A DNA stretch of 64,000 nt from Capitella teleta. Taxonomy: Eukaryota > Annelida > Polychaeta > Capitellidae. The notes beneath the pieces are model-generated. The model made no database searches and was not told the origin of the DNA. It worked only from the letters and a program-made list of their open reading frames with translations. Both the position numbers and the translations under genes were made by a program. The stretch lies in NCBI GenBank assembly GCA_000328365.1, contig KB306104.1, positions 483,689-547,688 of the forward strand. The letters run 5' to 3'. The stretch's first letter is position 1. The number at the start of each line of letters is the position of its first letter. Of the stretch, positions 23,206 through 35,892 are shown piece by piece.

Positions 23206-23445
23206 ATGTGCCTGGTAATTCTACCTGGGAATCAGCATCATGAGCCTGATTAGGCATCTGCAAACAAGGAGAACGAGTGGACGGAGGTGGAGGCTGTAGG
23301 GGCCGAGCCGCTCTGTCCCCAAACATGTTCAAAAGCTCTGTGGACATCTTTGCACAATTATGGTTCTTTTTCTTCCTAATCCTTTTGGTGGATGGTAGAT
23401 ATATTTGTAATCCGGTGTTTCCATACGACAAAACCATCACCTGGA
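23206..23445 (-). CDS. Possible terminal exon of an unrecognised gene
   Basis: A minus-strand open frame follows a possible 3' splice site (AATCCAG, ending 23446) and reads VMVLSYGNTGLQIYLPSTKR, then RIRKKKNHN, STELLNMFGDR, PPPPSTRSP and a TAG stop near 23204. The basic cluster followed by a proline-rich tail looks like a nuclear protein C-terminus. A second possible acceptor (CTTGTTTGCAG) and donor (CCCAG/GTAGAA) inside it allow alternative splicing. No upstream exon was found in the adjoining hAT copies, and no family is recognised. It could be part of a longer minus-strand gene, an exon relic or chance. Confidence 0.3.
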
Positions 23446-23822
23446 TTTGAATGAATCATAATGGTTTAGCTAATGAATATCATATGGAGATGATATGAGT
23501 GAATGAATTATGAAAGCAAAATCACAAAACACATCGCTCCAAGGAATACTAGTACGCTGACCACAAGCTGACACACTACAGCGAAAAAATCATGCCATTA
23601 AGATTATGGCCCATGGATCATCATCATGATTCATGAGTGATGGGTAGCAACAATTAACAAGATTCCTACTGGGAACTTGGTGATGCACTGATGAGTGATA
23701 GGGAAATACATGCAGACTTTGCCCGATTGACGCAGATTCATTGTAACGGGTGACCTATAATATAATACCATGACCCATGGCAGTTTTCCGGCGGACAGGT
23801 CATGATACAGTATACAGTATAC

Positions 23823-24925
23823 TAGGGCTGGGCGGATATCCGTGTCAGCACGGATATTGGGGGTGTTCAGTACTATCCGTGATCCGTGTTTCAACATGGA
23901 TAGTTAAACACGGATAGTGTAAATTTTAAGTGTTTGTTTCGAGCGCACAGTGAGCGTAGCACACAGCCATTCCGCACACAAACGCTGCTCACTGAAGCTG
24001 ACCGATGTCAATTACAAGATTACACGATGTCAACAATGCGCTAATTCTGATTTGTTTTAAATAAACACAATTCTATGCCCATGAATCTCTTCAGTCATCA
24101 CGCAAAAGTGACGTAACCACGCTTTGTGACTATCTCCTTTAGTGCTTATTTTTCAACACGTGACAGCTTTTGTCAATTGCAGTTTTTGTGTGAACCACAA
24201 ACAGCACTGAATTTCATCACTTTCTCGATATTGAACCATGTTGAAATGGTTAATGTAGACTAGAGACTATAATAATAATAATATATAGACTATAGACTAA
24301 TAATAATAATAATTTATTCAATTAGAGTGCTAAAACATCATATAAGAAACAATTTCTAAGCACTAGTACATGTAGGCCCCCCACTTGGCGATCTAGCGAC
24401 TTGAATTATTTCAAACTTTCTATAGAACAATAATTGATATAAACTGACTTGCGCCTCATGAAGTTACTAAGTTTGTACATTTCCAAATCATGTTTATTGA
24501 AAGTGTACACTATAGCACAAAGTGCACGTTACTGTCGTTCCGTCTTGGGCTTATAATCTGCGACTTGTGAAGTTGGGGAAAAATACTTGAAATAGCTTGC
24601 GCTGATAAGGAATTCACCTCTGTGAAATTGACAGGCAAGCAAGCTGTCTGCATGTGCTATGCCTCTTGAAACTCATTCTGAACGTTTAGATAAAGAAATG
24701 CACAAGAAGCAAGCAGTAGGTCAAGGTCGCTTGTCTTCTGCTGCTGCAGGTAGACCGTGGCTTTTGCGCTCACAGCATGTGCTAGACGCTGGGGCATTAC
24801 GCTGCAGGTGCATGCTCCCGTGTTTGGGCATAAATATCCGTGTCCGCATCTGTATCCGTCGGATATTAGTAACACGGATATCCGTTATCCGTGTATCCGT
24901 GTTGAAGCAATATCCGCCCAGCCCT
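23823..24925. mobile_element. Non-autonomous hAT element, copy 2
   Basis: It has near-perfect terminal inverted repeats, TAGGGCTGGGCGGATAT at the left and ATATCCGCCCAGCCCTA at the right, and an exact 8-bp target-site duplication CAGTATAC (23815-23822 and 24926-24933). These are hallmarks of hAT transposons. The interior is clearly homologous to copy 1 over most of its length but carries an extra AAT-repeat-bearing insert near 24,265-24,380. There is no transposase gene. Repeated ATCCGTG words lie at both ends. This copy's cleaner duplication suggests it is younger than copy 1. Confidence 0.93.
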
Positions 24926-24933
24926 ACAGTATA

Positions 24934-26194
24934 CACACTCAAATACAGCCCCTCCTGCTCGCACTCACAGCCTCTACTCCTGTCCACACGACAGTTCAAA
25001 CTGTGCAGTGGCCAGTGCCTAGTGTGCTAATACTACTACTCGTGCTAGCCAACAGGCACTGGCCATGTTAACCACATTATAATAATAATAATAATGATTA
25101 TTATTAAATTTATTCTACTATTATAGATAGCTCCCCGGCCCAAGGGTACCGGAGCAGTTATACACTATGCTACGGCTTGGAGAGCTATACTACAGATTAC
25201 TACTACTAGTCTCGTTCCAAGACTCCTATTGCTATAAGGATCATCCCCACAGATTATGGCTACAGAATGCAGCTACTACTAGTCTAGACGCAGAGACGTT
25301 TCCCCAGAGGGGAACTACTAGTCTACTAGCATATCTTTTTATCCATACTAATACTAATAGTAATACTTAATTCCAGACTATTGTGAATTATTGTGATGAT
25401 TGTCACTCATTTTAGTCATTGTGTATGATTATTGATTGTAACATTGTTGATATAATTAGAATCACACACTGCATAGGATAATACTTCTTGATCGAGAATC
25501 GAGAGGTAAATTCCTACCTTAAATGTAAAGAATTAGTAGTCCAAAGGCTATTCGATGTAAATAAACGAGCAGAAATGTTATTTTTTTTAAAGATCCGTTG
25601 ACTCACAGTCGGTTGCGGCGCTCAACTTTTAAAACGCGACGAAATGACATCACAGGAGAGAGAAGCGAAAGCTCGGGATGTGGGAAAAAAAAGAAAGAGG
25701 ATGTACGTTATGATTCTGATGAGGCGCAATTTCTGGGGCGGTGCGCTGTAATGGCTCCGAAATTCCGAATATTATTATATAATATATTATATCGAAGAGA
25801 AACAACCTGTTTTCCCCTACCAGTATTGTTTTTTTCCGAGGTGCTCCCCTAGTTTGCAACTGCTTCACACAAATGTGACTATTAAAGATTGGCTGGAAGA
25901 GATTGATTTTGGAAAGGTTATCTCCAATGATAATGATATACATGTGCATGTGTCTAATTACAGTATTACACTTAGAGGCAAAGGAAACACACACCTGACT
26001 TATAATAGCACAGTTTATTTTGTATGCATTGTGTAGACTCTTTTTTACGAGGTTTTGAAGATGTTTCATTTGCAAATATTCATGTTGGCCAAAATTCAGG
26101 AAAAAAAAACCCAAAAACGATTTTGAGTGATCATTTTCCTTCAAACAAGGACAAGAGGTCAAAAGTGAAATTCGCAAGATCAATATCCGGTGTG
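24934..26194. other. Gene-free stretch
   Basis: No gene is recognised. An AAT-repeat LINE-tail-like segment is at 25,079-25,115, and TACTACTAGTCT-rich sequence at 25,190-25,330 contains a segment shared with 17,811-17,857. Short coding-like frames near 25,640-25,780 are open only briefly and show no family likeness. Confidence 0.45.
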
Positions 26195-27330
26195 TCTACC
26201 TCTTGCATGCACTCATTTCGTGCATCTCCGGCGCATGCGGTTGCAGAGGGTTCGGTTTCTGGCTTGGGCATATTCCAATATTCTTCGCGATCGGCTGCAA
26301 TGGGTTTTCAGGAATTCTGAGAAGGGGGGGGGGTGGAGGTGGCTGTCATTGGTTGGTCCCAAAGATGCTCTTCTGGAGACTATTCGGGCGAGTAAGCCGG
26401 CCAAGACACTGTAAGGACTTCCTTGTCTTCTGAGAAGTCTCTTGTGACCGGAGTTGAATGGGGCTGTGCATTATCATGTTGAAACAAGTGAATTTCAGGG
26501 TGCCCTAGAAGGAAGGGGATGGCGGTTGGTTCCAGGACCCCTGTGATGCACCGTCTTGCGATCAAGTTCCCCTGAATCATCAAAAGAGGAGTCTTTGTGT
26601 TGTCTGAAATGACTCCCAGCGCCATGAGGCTGCTTCACCACAATCTTGCTCCTGGATGCAGCAATCTCGGAACCGTTATTCCCTTCTTCTCCACATGCGC
26701 CGTCTCCTGTCTGATATATATCCAGGCAATTTTGGCTCTCGTCTGTACTCTGTGAAGAGAACCCTTCTCCACCTCTGTTGGATCCATTTCTGACGCAATC
26801 GCGTCCACTGAAGACGACGATGATGTCTCTCTTAACATTCAGGATTGGAGCTCCGTAAGCGATTCGAGACTTTAATCTCTGTTCCCGAAGCCGGTGTTGG
26901 TCTGATATTGAAGCCATTAATCGGTTGTGAGTTCCTCTTGTTCCTCATGTTGTTAAAATGGCTGTTTTAAGCCTGTCCTGGATGTGCACTCACCTGATTT
27001 GGCGATCCTGTCTCTTAGTCGTCACTTTTGGTCATCCAGTACGAAGTCGGTCGACGGCAAGGAGCTTAGATAACAGCTCGATGGTGTAACCAGTTTCAGC
27101 AATGCGCTGGGGTAGGCGACGAATGGTTAAGACATTACACCCCTTGGTGGGTAATACTTCCAGGTTTCATTGATCGATCCAGAAGGCTTCCGGGTAGCTT
27201 TCTTTGGAGCGCTGATAGCCGTCCAATAGTGGAGTTATCGGCAATCTCTGAATGCTTTCAAGTACAGAATTTCTCTCATCTCCATCTCGCGAGGCTCTGT
27301 TGTCTATTGCTCATGTGAGTACTCAACATG
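26195..27330 (-). mobile_element. Tc1/mariner transposase relic
   Basis: The minus strand, read across shifting frames, gives a Tc1-type transposase in order. First is a helix-turn-helix piece (CNVLTIRRLPQRIAETG), then RTGxPKVTTKRQDRQIR and NRLMASISDQHRLREQRLKS, then a QRWRRVLFTEYR block where the first catalytic D (FSDES in the family) is changed. The block TKTPLLMIQGNLIARRC, HLFQHDNAQPH with the second D, and WPAYSPE...EEHLWD with the third acidic residue follow. Several stops and frame changes make it dead. Terminal repeats were not located, so the limits are those of coding similarity. Confidence 0.85.
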
Positions 27331-28194
27331 AAGGTTACCGGGATTTCGGGATTTTCTAGACATGTGAACTGACCAAATGCCTGTCAGCCGTCATCAAAAT
27401 CATCAATCTCCATTAAAAAAAAAGTCATCGATAATGAATATAGTCCCTTATTGCCTCAATAGAGGCCATGCACCCTCAGCGCATGCTGCGGATGAGAGTT
27501 CGGATCTTCTCCTGGGTCAGTCCAGCCTATTCTTCCAAAGGTCGCAAGTGCTGCAGCGCCCTACTTAGGCGATTTCCCGGCGCTTCAATGGGGATAAATA
27601 TGGACCTCTAAAAGGGCGTCGGATGGAGTCTCGCATTTTGAAGTCATCATCGAACTGGTTGCCACACATATTGGGGGTCTGTGGGATCCAACGATATCGT
27701 CTGCGGTCCGGTAGATGGATGGAAACGGTTAGCAGGATCATGCCTCCTATAGTCGAAACCCGTGGTGTGGTCTCCCAGATCTGAGTCGATCTGCCACTGT
27801 CCCTATGGTGGTGAAGCGTAGAAGGAGGGTGAACAGCTATGTAGCCCTGGTACAGCTGAAAAACACAAAACATGTTGTACAGGAACGGCAACCCGAATTA
27901 TCCCTATAGCGCACCCTCTTTCCAACAAGTTTAGAGGGTGCATTGAGAAACGAAAGGTGGCAAACAACTTTCGAACTGTCGAAGAAAAAATCACTAATGT
28001 TTGATTAATTTCCATGTTTCATTTTTGGAGATATCCGTAATGAACAACTTTCCTCGTTGGTTATCGAGCCCCTCAATATGTGAAGCTTAGGCTTTTTGCA
28101 ACACTTGTTTCCACCTATTAAATTTCAGAGAACTGCTCACAGGTTTGGTCACCTTCTTTAAAAAAAAAATATTTATTTTATAGAGTCCACTCAG
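27331..28194. other. Repeat-like DNA without recognisable gene
   Basis: Moderate-GC sequence between the Tc1 relic and the next LINE tail. Long frames on the minus strand (27,565-27,890) show no family motif. It may be the outer part of the Tc1 element or another decayed transposon. Confidence 0.35.
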
Positions 28195-28725
28195 AGGTCA
28201 ATGACCAAGTATGTCTTGAATGTTTTTCCTGATGAAATTTCTTATTGTCATCGCCTGCAGTCAACTTTTACATATTTTACCTTTGTCTTACCGTGGCGGA
28301 TCTAATGTTTGTTTTTAAATACTTGAAAGGTTTTATAAATGTTGATTTGACTGATGAAGTGAGCATTTTAAATAATACACGCACAATTCGTTCATCGAAT
28401 ACCGGCCTCCTTTTACAAAATCGTAATGTCAGAACTGAGACTTTTAAAGCATCCTTTTTTTAATCACATCTGTCATTTATGGAATATTTTACCTGCTTTT
28501 ATTAGAGATTCGCCAACTGTTTCCGTTTCTAAAGACAGTTTGATTGTTTTTTACTTTTCCAAACTATTTGTCTTATTATGTTAGTTGATCTTAGTTATTT
28601 TATTTTGTGTTCTTTTTCATTTCTGTCATGTGTTGATTATTTATAGGCTGTGCCTTTTTAGCATTCACATTTGGTTTTATGCCATAAATTTTAATAAATA
28701 AAAATAAATCTCTATTGTTGTTCAA
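28195..28725 (+). mobile_element. LINE 3' end, second family
   Basis: An open frame encodes DLMFVFKYLKGFINVDLTDE, then NNTRTIRSSNTGLLLQ and HLWNILPAFIRDSPTVSVSK. This is the LINE C-terminal pattern (LxFxFKxLxG...RxxxLWNxLPxxIRxxxSVxxFK) of a Jockey/RTE-like sort, distinct in sequence from the insertion at 7,797. A 3' UTR follows and ends in AATAAATAAAAATAAAT near 28,710. It is 5'-truncated. Confidence 0.8.
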
Positions 28726-28729
28726 CCAA

Positions 28730-29187
28730 GCACAATTTTCCTCTTTTCTCTTCATGAATGCATTGTGTGACAATATAGGAGACATGCAAACTGATTAGGA
28801 AGAGTTCAAATTCTCTTGAGCCCATGGTACAATAAATATAAAACTGTACAGTTTCTTTTATTGCTCAGTAAATGAATGTTTTTTGTTAAATCTTCGCCCC
28901 GATTTGTATATCCATCGTAGCACTATATTTATTTTCAAATTATCTCACCATAATATACTGTCTACTCCTGTATCTCAAACTTTTTGTCTAACTCCTTTGG
29001 TCCATGGTCGGACACATGATGTCAAATAAATAAAAAATTAGTGTACCCCTCTGTCGAACATATTTAGGACAAAAATCTCTAAATCTTAACATCGCGCACA
29101 TTTATAGCATCTTATTAGCTAAAGACGAATAATTTGTTCTATTTCCTATTTCCATTGTTGTTGGTTTTGTTTTTCTTCTTTCTTTTC

Positions 29188-29266
<79 letters not shown>

Positions 29267-31095
29267 TAAACTCTGTTTACAGGGATAATCATTCATACAC
29301 ATTTTTAAATGGAAAACTATGTTGTAATATGGTAAACCAGCATAATTTAAACTATGTTTTGGGGGAATGTGGCATAATGCTGATGAAATAATTGACTGGG
29401 AAATCTGGATGACTACGGACTGGCACGGAGCCTATTCAATGCTGTAGTCATCTATGTTCTGTGGTAGTCATGACGTGCCGCAAAACCGTGTTCCGCGGCG
29501 TGTACCAACTCCAGAGTTGGCCTGCCTCTGACTTTCCGTTGAAGCCTTTGTTCATAACGCTCTTTAAAAATCGTTATGACTTCGAAGGAATGACCTGATA
29601 ATACGTTATGAATTTACAAACTTGCCGAAGGCAGATCTAGTTTTACTATAAGTTTGTTTGAGCGTACTAATGTGATTGAATGATTCATCCTTTTATATAA
29701 TCCATTGAAGAGAAAAATGAGCCACATTTCGATTATAATATAAATATATAAATATTTAAAATTGTTAGTTGTCTATTTTGCACTCCATCTATTGCTACAA
29801 GTTTTTTTTTTCCACAGAAAATACGAACTATTTTTCTACGGGGCTGCAATCGCCAGGTGCTGTTTGGCGTCCGCTGCTGACTAAGTGGACTTTGTGTTTG
29901 GTTTTGATTCTTTTACTAGTTTATCTTCTATAATTTTTCCACTCATGGTCTAAAGTTGAGAGGTAAGATTTCTGAAAACTGCTCCACCCATTTTACCAAT
30001 TTATATATCTGCATCCTCCACAAATTCGTGATTGAACTGGTGAACTCAATCGAATTCAGACAAATGTGTTTAAAGACAACATAATACAATTATACATATT
30101 ACATAATGATAATGATGATGAACATCATCTGATCATCATCATCATGGTTGTTGAGGGCCAGTCACTGACTGAGTCAATATGACTTGATGTCTTTATTAGT
30201 TAACTTAGTTTTAAATTTTATTCATTTTATGATTGAACTCCGGTTTGATTCTGACTTTTCTGAGGCAAGGGCATCAAATCTAACATTCATTTGAATTTTA
30301 GATTCTGTTATCTATAGACTATAGCGGTAATACTAATAGCCGAATACCTTACCTTATCTTACCTTACCTTAGGATGCCTTAGGATGATCCTGCGAGCTAG
30401 CATTTCATGTTTCTATTCGCAGATCTTTCCATTTGTTGTTCCGGGTGTTGGTGACGGACTCAGGGACTGGTTGGCTTCAAAATTTTAGAGGGTTGGGTGT
30501 TTTTTTAGGTATTTATCTATAATTCTAGATTGTTTTTAAGTAGCTTCAAGCCTATTGACAATAGGCTTCCAGTCTCAGTGTTTATGAGTGACATCTACTG
30601 ATTGAGTCAATTTTAGGCAAGGCAAGTTATAAAGTTACAGACCCGTAATCTTTAGACATAATGTTAAACTTACAGACCTGATGTTGGAAATTCTTTATTA
30701 AGTTAAACAGACTATCAACATACACATGCATGCAGTCTTAAGTTGGTAATGGATGCATATGAAGAATAATCAAACAAAATGACTCACCTTGTACCATTAA
30801 AAAAGCATAGAAAAGGCTTAATTTTGAGGTCTGTAACTTGGGATTAAAGGTCTAACTTTAGTCACTTTCTTTAGGCAAAAGTTGAGAGTTCGTTGATTAT
30901 CCCCCGTTTACATGGTTTGCAGCCCTTGTTCGCTTGTATTTCAATCATTTCATTGGTTTATTTAGTTTAACATTTTATATGTATTGTACTTGTGTTGACA
31001 ATGTTGTTAAAATACGTCATTAATTGCAAGCGTTGTTGGTGTTATATCCATGAATCTAATGAATAATGAATATTTAATGGTTACCATCTACCACT
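28730..31095. other. Gene-free stretch
   Basis: Apart from the GT microsatellite, nothing is recognised. AT-rich sequence dominates, with a short GC-rich island near 29,440-29,560 (GTTCCGCGGCGTG), a CATCATCATGG-rich patch near 30,100-30,150 and a CCTTACCTTA repeat near 30,345-30,375. Confidence 0.5.
29191..29266. repeat. (GT)n microsatellite
   Basis: An almost pure run of 38 GT/TG units, broken only by one GC near 29241. Confidence 0.98.
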
Positions 31096-31098
31096 TAC

Positions 31099-31319
31099 CC
31101 AAAAATTCCCAAGAATATTATTACAGAGCAAGATCTCCTGGCCTGGAATTAACTTAAAAGCTGAGGCCAACATAAGAGCCAGACAATACTTGGATATGTA
31201 CTCAATACTCCATGCCGTCCATGGTCTATGAAAACTCCATGCAAATCCAACTCCTGAGCTTCCAAATTAATTCCAGGCCAGGAGATCTTGCTCTGTAATA
31301 ATATTCTCAGAAATTTTGG
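31099..31319. repeat. Large inverted repeat / long hairpin
   Basis: A left arm (31099-31162) and right arm (31257-31319) are reverse complements over about 63 bases. The core of about 40 bases, including CAGAGCAAGATCTCCTGGCC, is perfect, and the loop is ~94 bases. Mismatches are confined to the two ends of the arms. It could be a foldback transposon, an inverted duplication or a precursor of small RNAs. No target-site duplication was seen. Confidence 0.85.
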
Positions 31320-34300
31320 CTGTGTGATAAACGCTGCCATGGCATGGATATTTGGCATTTATAGGCCATGGATGTCATTTGCAACTTGAACTTGTCTTGT
31401 AAGTCTTGTTGAAGACATTAAGGATTTAATGTGTGCATGGTATTTAAATTTAAGTACATAATACACTGTATATAGTTAGTGTGAGATGCAATTGGAGAGG
31501 TCTAAGTTTTATGCCAATTTTTATGAGTCTGATCTGCATTTCTATGTGCGGCTGGAGTTCTAGGTCACTGTGGGAATCTGAAAATGTTTGCAATGTCTGA
31601 TATACATGTATTTCCAAAGGTCAACAGCATCTGTTTGTCATTTATATTCCCTCTTGCATGTTAATGAAACAAGGACTGAAAGCAGACGCATGTTTTCTTT
31701 ATTCTGGGAGAATAAAAATTGAGATTTTTGACACATTTCCTCCTCATTTGTATGCTTCATGGTGTGTATATATGTCCTCGTCACTCGTTGGCATGGCTAG
31801 TATTGTTAGTTTTTGTTGCTCAGGGATTATGTTATCGAATTTGTTCTGTTTGAGCTACACTTACACTGTATTATGTTCTAGATCCACATAAGCATAAGTC
31901 AATAATTGTGGTGCTACTGAATAGTACTGATGTATGTCAGGAGTTCAGTGAAACAGCAAACGTCCTGGAGTGAGGTTCTCGGAGTCAAATTTCACTTGGG
32001 CAGAGATGTAAGTTGGTTTCCAAACAAGTGAAAATTCACTTCCCTTATCTGACACTTGATGGTATTTTTACAAGTGTCTTTTAAACTCTTTTTATCCCCT
32101 TCTTGAGAAGCGAGATGGAAAAATGAGTCGCTGTTTCAGCGGATACATTCTAACCTGTGGAATGAAGTGTAAAATCTTGATATATTTATTATATTTCACT
32201 CCACACTTACTCTAAAATAGGGCTACACCCAGTTCATGACTTCATGTTTTGATGAAACTTGAAAACAACAATAAATGTACAGTGTAACTTCAAGTGCAAG
32301 CCTGCATGCGTGCTTTACAAGGCTCCAAATTTAGAATTTTCGTTAACTGATAAGGTACCTAAGTTTTGATAATGTATAACTGTTTTTTCAAATTAAATTT
32401 GTGGTGCATTAACATTTTACCTCTCAGTTTTCCTCTATGAGTGCTAATTTTATTTAGCGTAGTTTGTCAATGAGCATTCCTGAATGCAGTTATTTATATG
32501 TGTAGCAAAATGTTTTGTTCATAGAAGCTTCATTGCCAAAATATATAATGTTATCCAATTCTTCCGTTCAACTTTCTCATCACCTGACCATCAACACCAC
32601 TGCACACAACATGTTGTGACATCAGGCTGATCTGTCTCCTGGTGTACCAAATGATGATCACGACAAAAAAACCTCATGCAATGTCTCACATTGGCTCTCG
32701 TCTTCTCTTTTCGACTGATTTCTTTTCGTAGGCATATAGAACTCTCATAATGAGCATGATTCGTGAGTCATTCATTTGCGGTTTCAAGCGTTCTTTCCTA
32801 CCCCCCTCCACCTTCCCAATGTCATGTCGGATGAGAATGATGATCAGAACTTTTAATTACACTCGTGTGCGCTAATTTCCTTCTGGGCCAGCAGCAGCAG
32901 CAAAACTGAGCCATTGTCTTTCCTCCGTTTACTGCTCCGTTCTGTTTTGGGCACCTGCGTTAATTCGAGTGCATGCCTACATGATGATGACGATGGTGCC
33001 ATGCTTGGCAGCTGCAGGTGCTGCAATCGCTGCATGCCTTATCACTCCCTCTTAAGGTGTCGATTGCTGTGATTGCGTAAAATGTTATTGATTGAATTTC
33101 TTTCGATTGAATGATTCATATGATTAATTTTGGTACGTGTGCGGTGTACTGTGTGTTCTCATAGAGCCTTCTTGCGATTTTTAAAATTAGCATAATGTGG
33201 AATCCGGAAGCATCACTTGGTGTTATACCTCACATCCGCCTGTTCATGTTCAGTGACGTTCGCTGACCGGTGATGAGCACAATTACCAAGTACTTGGGCC
33301 TGTTGGCACGGGTGGGGGGGGGGGTGTATGTTAGTGTCGTCGTATAGGCCTTGATCATATACAATTCTACATTCAGATTACATTTCACATTTATTTTGCT
33401 GGCACTTTTCCAAATTCAATCGCGAGAGGAATGTTTGCCAGGAATTTCCAGAATAGTGCACAAGAAGCCCATTCTCTGATGATACGGTTTACACGTACAT
33501 GTATTGCCTCTTTTGCACCTTATTCATTTTACACCTTGAATTCTAGTCCTTCATGATCCTTGAGAAGGTTACTCGTATCATCGATTATCTCCGCTTATTT
33601 CAGAGGGTTCCCTCATGCAAATGACGTCTCCTTGTGCAATGCTTTGAATGCTAACTCCATTATTAGTCTGCTGTTCGCTGGTCTTCATTTCGTCTCTCGA
33701 GGCCTTTGACAGGCTTTGAATATGACGAGCCGGTCTGAAACTGGCAGCTCATTCGAGGAGAGAGGGCTTGAATGGAGAGATGTATTGCATGTCGGGATTC
33801 TCGCGGGAATAATGCCGCCTGCATTGCTCGCTTTTGTCCGCCGCGCCGTTCACCGAGACCCTCGAATATCATTGTTGGCACCCAATTCATCAAAGGTTCA
33901 GCGTCGCTTGATATGGACAAATAGGCGAGCCAAAGCTAAGCAAATGCTAGCTGGATATTGGCGTGGCCTCTCATATTATCCTCTTGGCCCTTCGCATTTC
34001 TTGTAGCTGATTGAACACCCATGCGACCAAGACGCTGGCCTTGCCTGCATCCCACTATTGAACGCTGTCACTCTCCCTCCTTCTTCCCCCTGTAGCTGTT
34101 CTGCGAGGGAGATGCTGCTGCCACCCATCGCATTGAGCAGCAGTGGCGCTGCCACAATGATTGCTTATTCAATTTCAAAGATAGATGAGGTTGCACAACA
34201 GGCCCTGGCATGATCATCACAGCTGACTCTCTCTTAGCCCCCTGGTGCCACTTTGGCGCCCTGTCGCTGCTCCTACTCGCCCTTTTCTTCATTTGTCAGC

Positions 34301-35892
34301 TGACTCAGTTACGGCTGCTGCTGCTGCATGCCACACTCGCCGCTTTATTGTTGTTGCTGGTGCAATCCCGGTTTTTGGTGCTGTCGCAATGTGGACTGTG
34401 TTGCAGATAAGCAGTATGCTAGACATTGTTAGCCTAGCATTGTATCTTGACGGTATATTACGTTTTAATACTTTATTCAATTACTCATTAATACGGTAAT
34501 TAAAATTAGAGGTGTTGAAAAAAGAAGAGGGTTACTGAGAATCATAGTGCACTCTGTGACGATAAATTTGCTCTTGTCGATAAATTGAGAGCTTGAATAA
34601 TTTGCATAAATCCATTCCTTGTACCATGCCGGTATACACGTTAATTAAATATAAGTTATATACAGTGTACATGTTACTCTTCTTATTTAATCCATTGTGA
34701 ATGAAATCGGGGTTTCGCCGTCATGTTGATATTTTCGCACCGAAATGCAACAACGTCTGCTAACTTCACAGCTCACACAAATGCATAGATATGGCCTCGA
34801 AACAAACGCACCATTTTTTGTGTTCCTATGACAACGGGAAGTGCCCGGAAATTCAGACCGCTGTGAACTTCCCACGTACGTTGTATACATGTATTTGCAC
34901 CTGAAAATAATTTCAATCAACAACCCTTAGCTATATATGTCTCACGTCGTTTCCCTTCTGCACTTGGATCTGTGTGTTATAATGTTATTGTTATTGACTC
35001 CTCAGTCATCCGTCGCCAATATCCATAATCAGTAGGTGCAAAACTCTGGCTTGACTGAATCGACTGTCGCCGTCTTTGGAATGCAGCGCCACAAAGACTT
35101 CCGTGTTGATTTACGGAATGACAAAGGCGGATACACTCAGCCGTGGAGTTGCATCTGTTAGAACTGGCGGCTGCCAATCACTGTCGGAGTTGTGACTTTT
35201 TGTCTCTGTAATCTCGAGCCCCATATTAGCCTAATTACAGCCAGAACCCTTTGTGTAATGGGAGCGCTTGTTTTTTTTTTTTTTTTCACCCGAAACTGCG
35301 CCCGTGTGTCGTACGTGTACAGCGAGCTGGCTTCAGGCTCCGACGGAAAGCAGCTGAATTTTGCTGATTTCTCATTACTGCTGTGTTCTGATGTCGTTGT
35401 TTTGTTGAAACCTGGACACGTGCTGTGAGTGTAACGTCGTCTTGAGGTAGGTGTTTTTGGGATGTTTAAAAGGATTGTCGTCACTCACCAGTCGTCTGCT
35501 CACAAGCGGATGGAATTGTACATGTAGCGTCAAAATCGGATGAAAGGTTACTTCAATTACTTATGTTATTTTTAACTTTCTGAGCTGATAGTTTTGCCAA
35601 TTACCATTTACAGTTTCAAATTTCGATTGTTTTTGTTTGGGGAACTTTCGGCCATGGTCGAGCCCAACCCTCGTCAAATCAACCAATTTTGAGAGCTGTA
35701 ATAAAAATCAACAACATATAAATGTATACTTGTACAAATTCAGGTCTTGGTAAGAACTAAGAATTAACCAACAGCTCCATACCTGTTGCACTTAGTTATA
35801 AAAGATAATATTAAATATAAATACAGTATGAATACTAGTATATATATGTATATTTATACTTTTATGTAGTGTATTGTATTGTACATGCTGTG
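31320..35892. other. Gene-free stretch across the composition change
   Basis: No gene is recognised. AT-rich sequence to ~32.5 kb gives way to more balanced, GC-richer sequence. There is a GGGTGGGGGGGGGGG run at 33,311-33,325 and a poly(T) at 35,271-35,286. Open frames near 33.7 and 34.2 kb overlap on both strands and look like chance. Confidence 0.5.

Noticed and set aside
29191-29266. Repeat array as CRISPR-like
   Set aside because: It is a simple dinucleotide microsatellite with no spacers, in a eukaryotic genome.
30412-30488. Mini-exon after TATTCGCAG with peptide FPFVVPGVGDGLRDWLASKF
   Set aside because: It has a good acceptor and protein-like peptide but only ~21 codons, no upstream exon and no recognised family.
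33663-34006. Overlapping frames on both strands
   Set aside because: Mutual antisense overlap without any family likeness points to chance.
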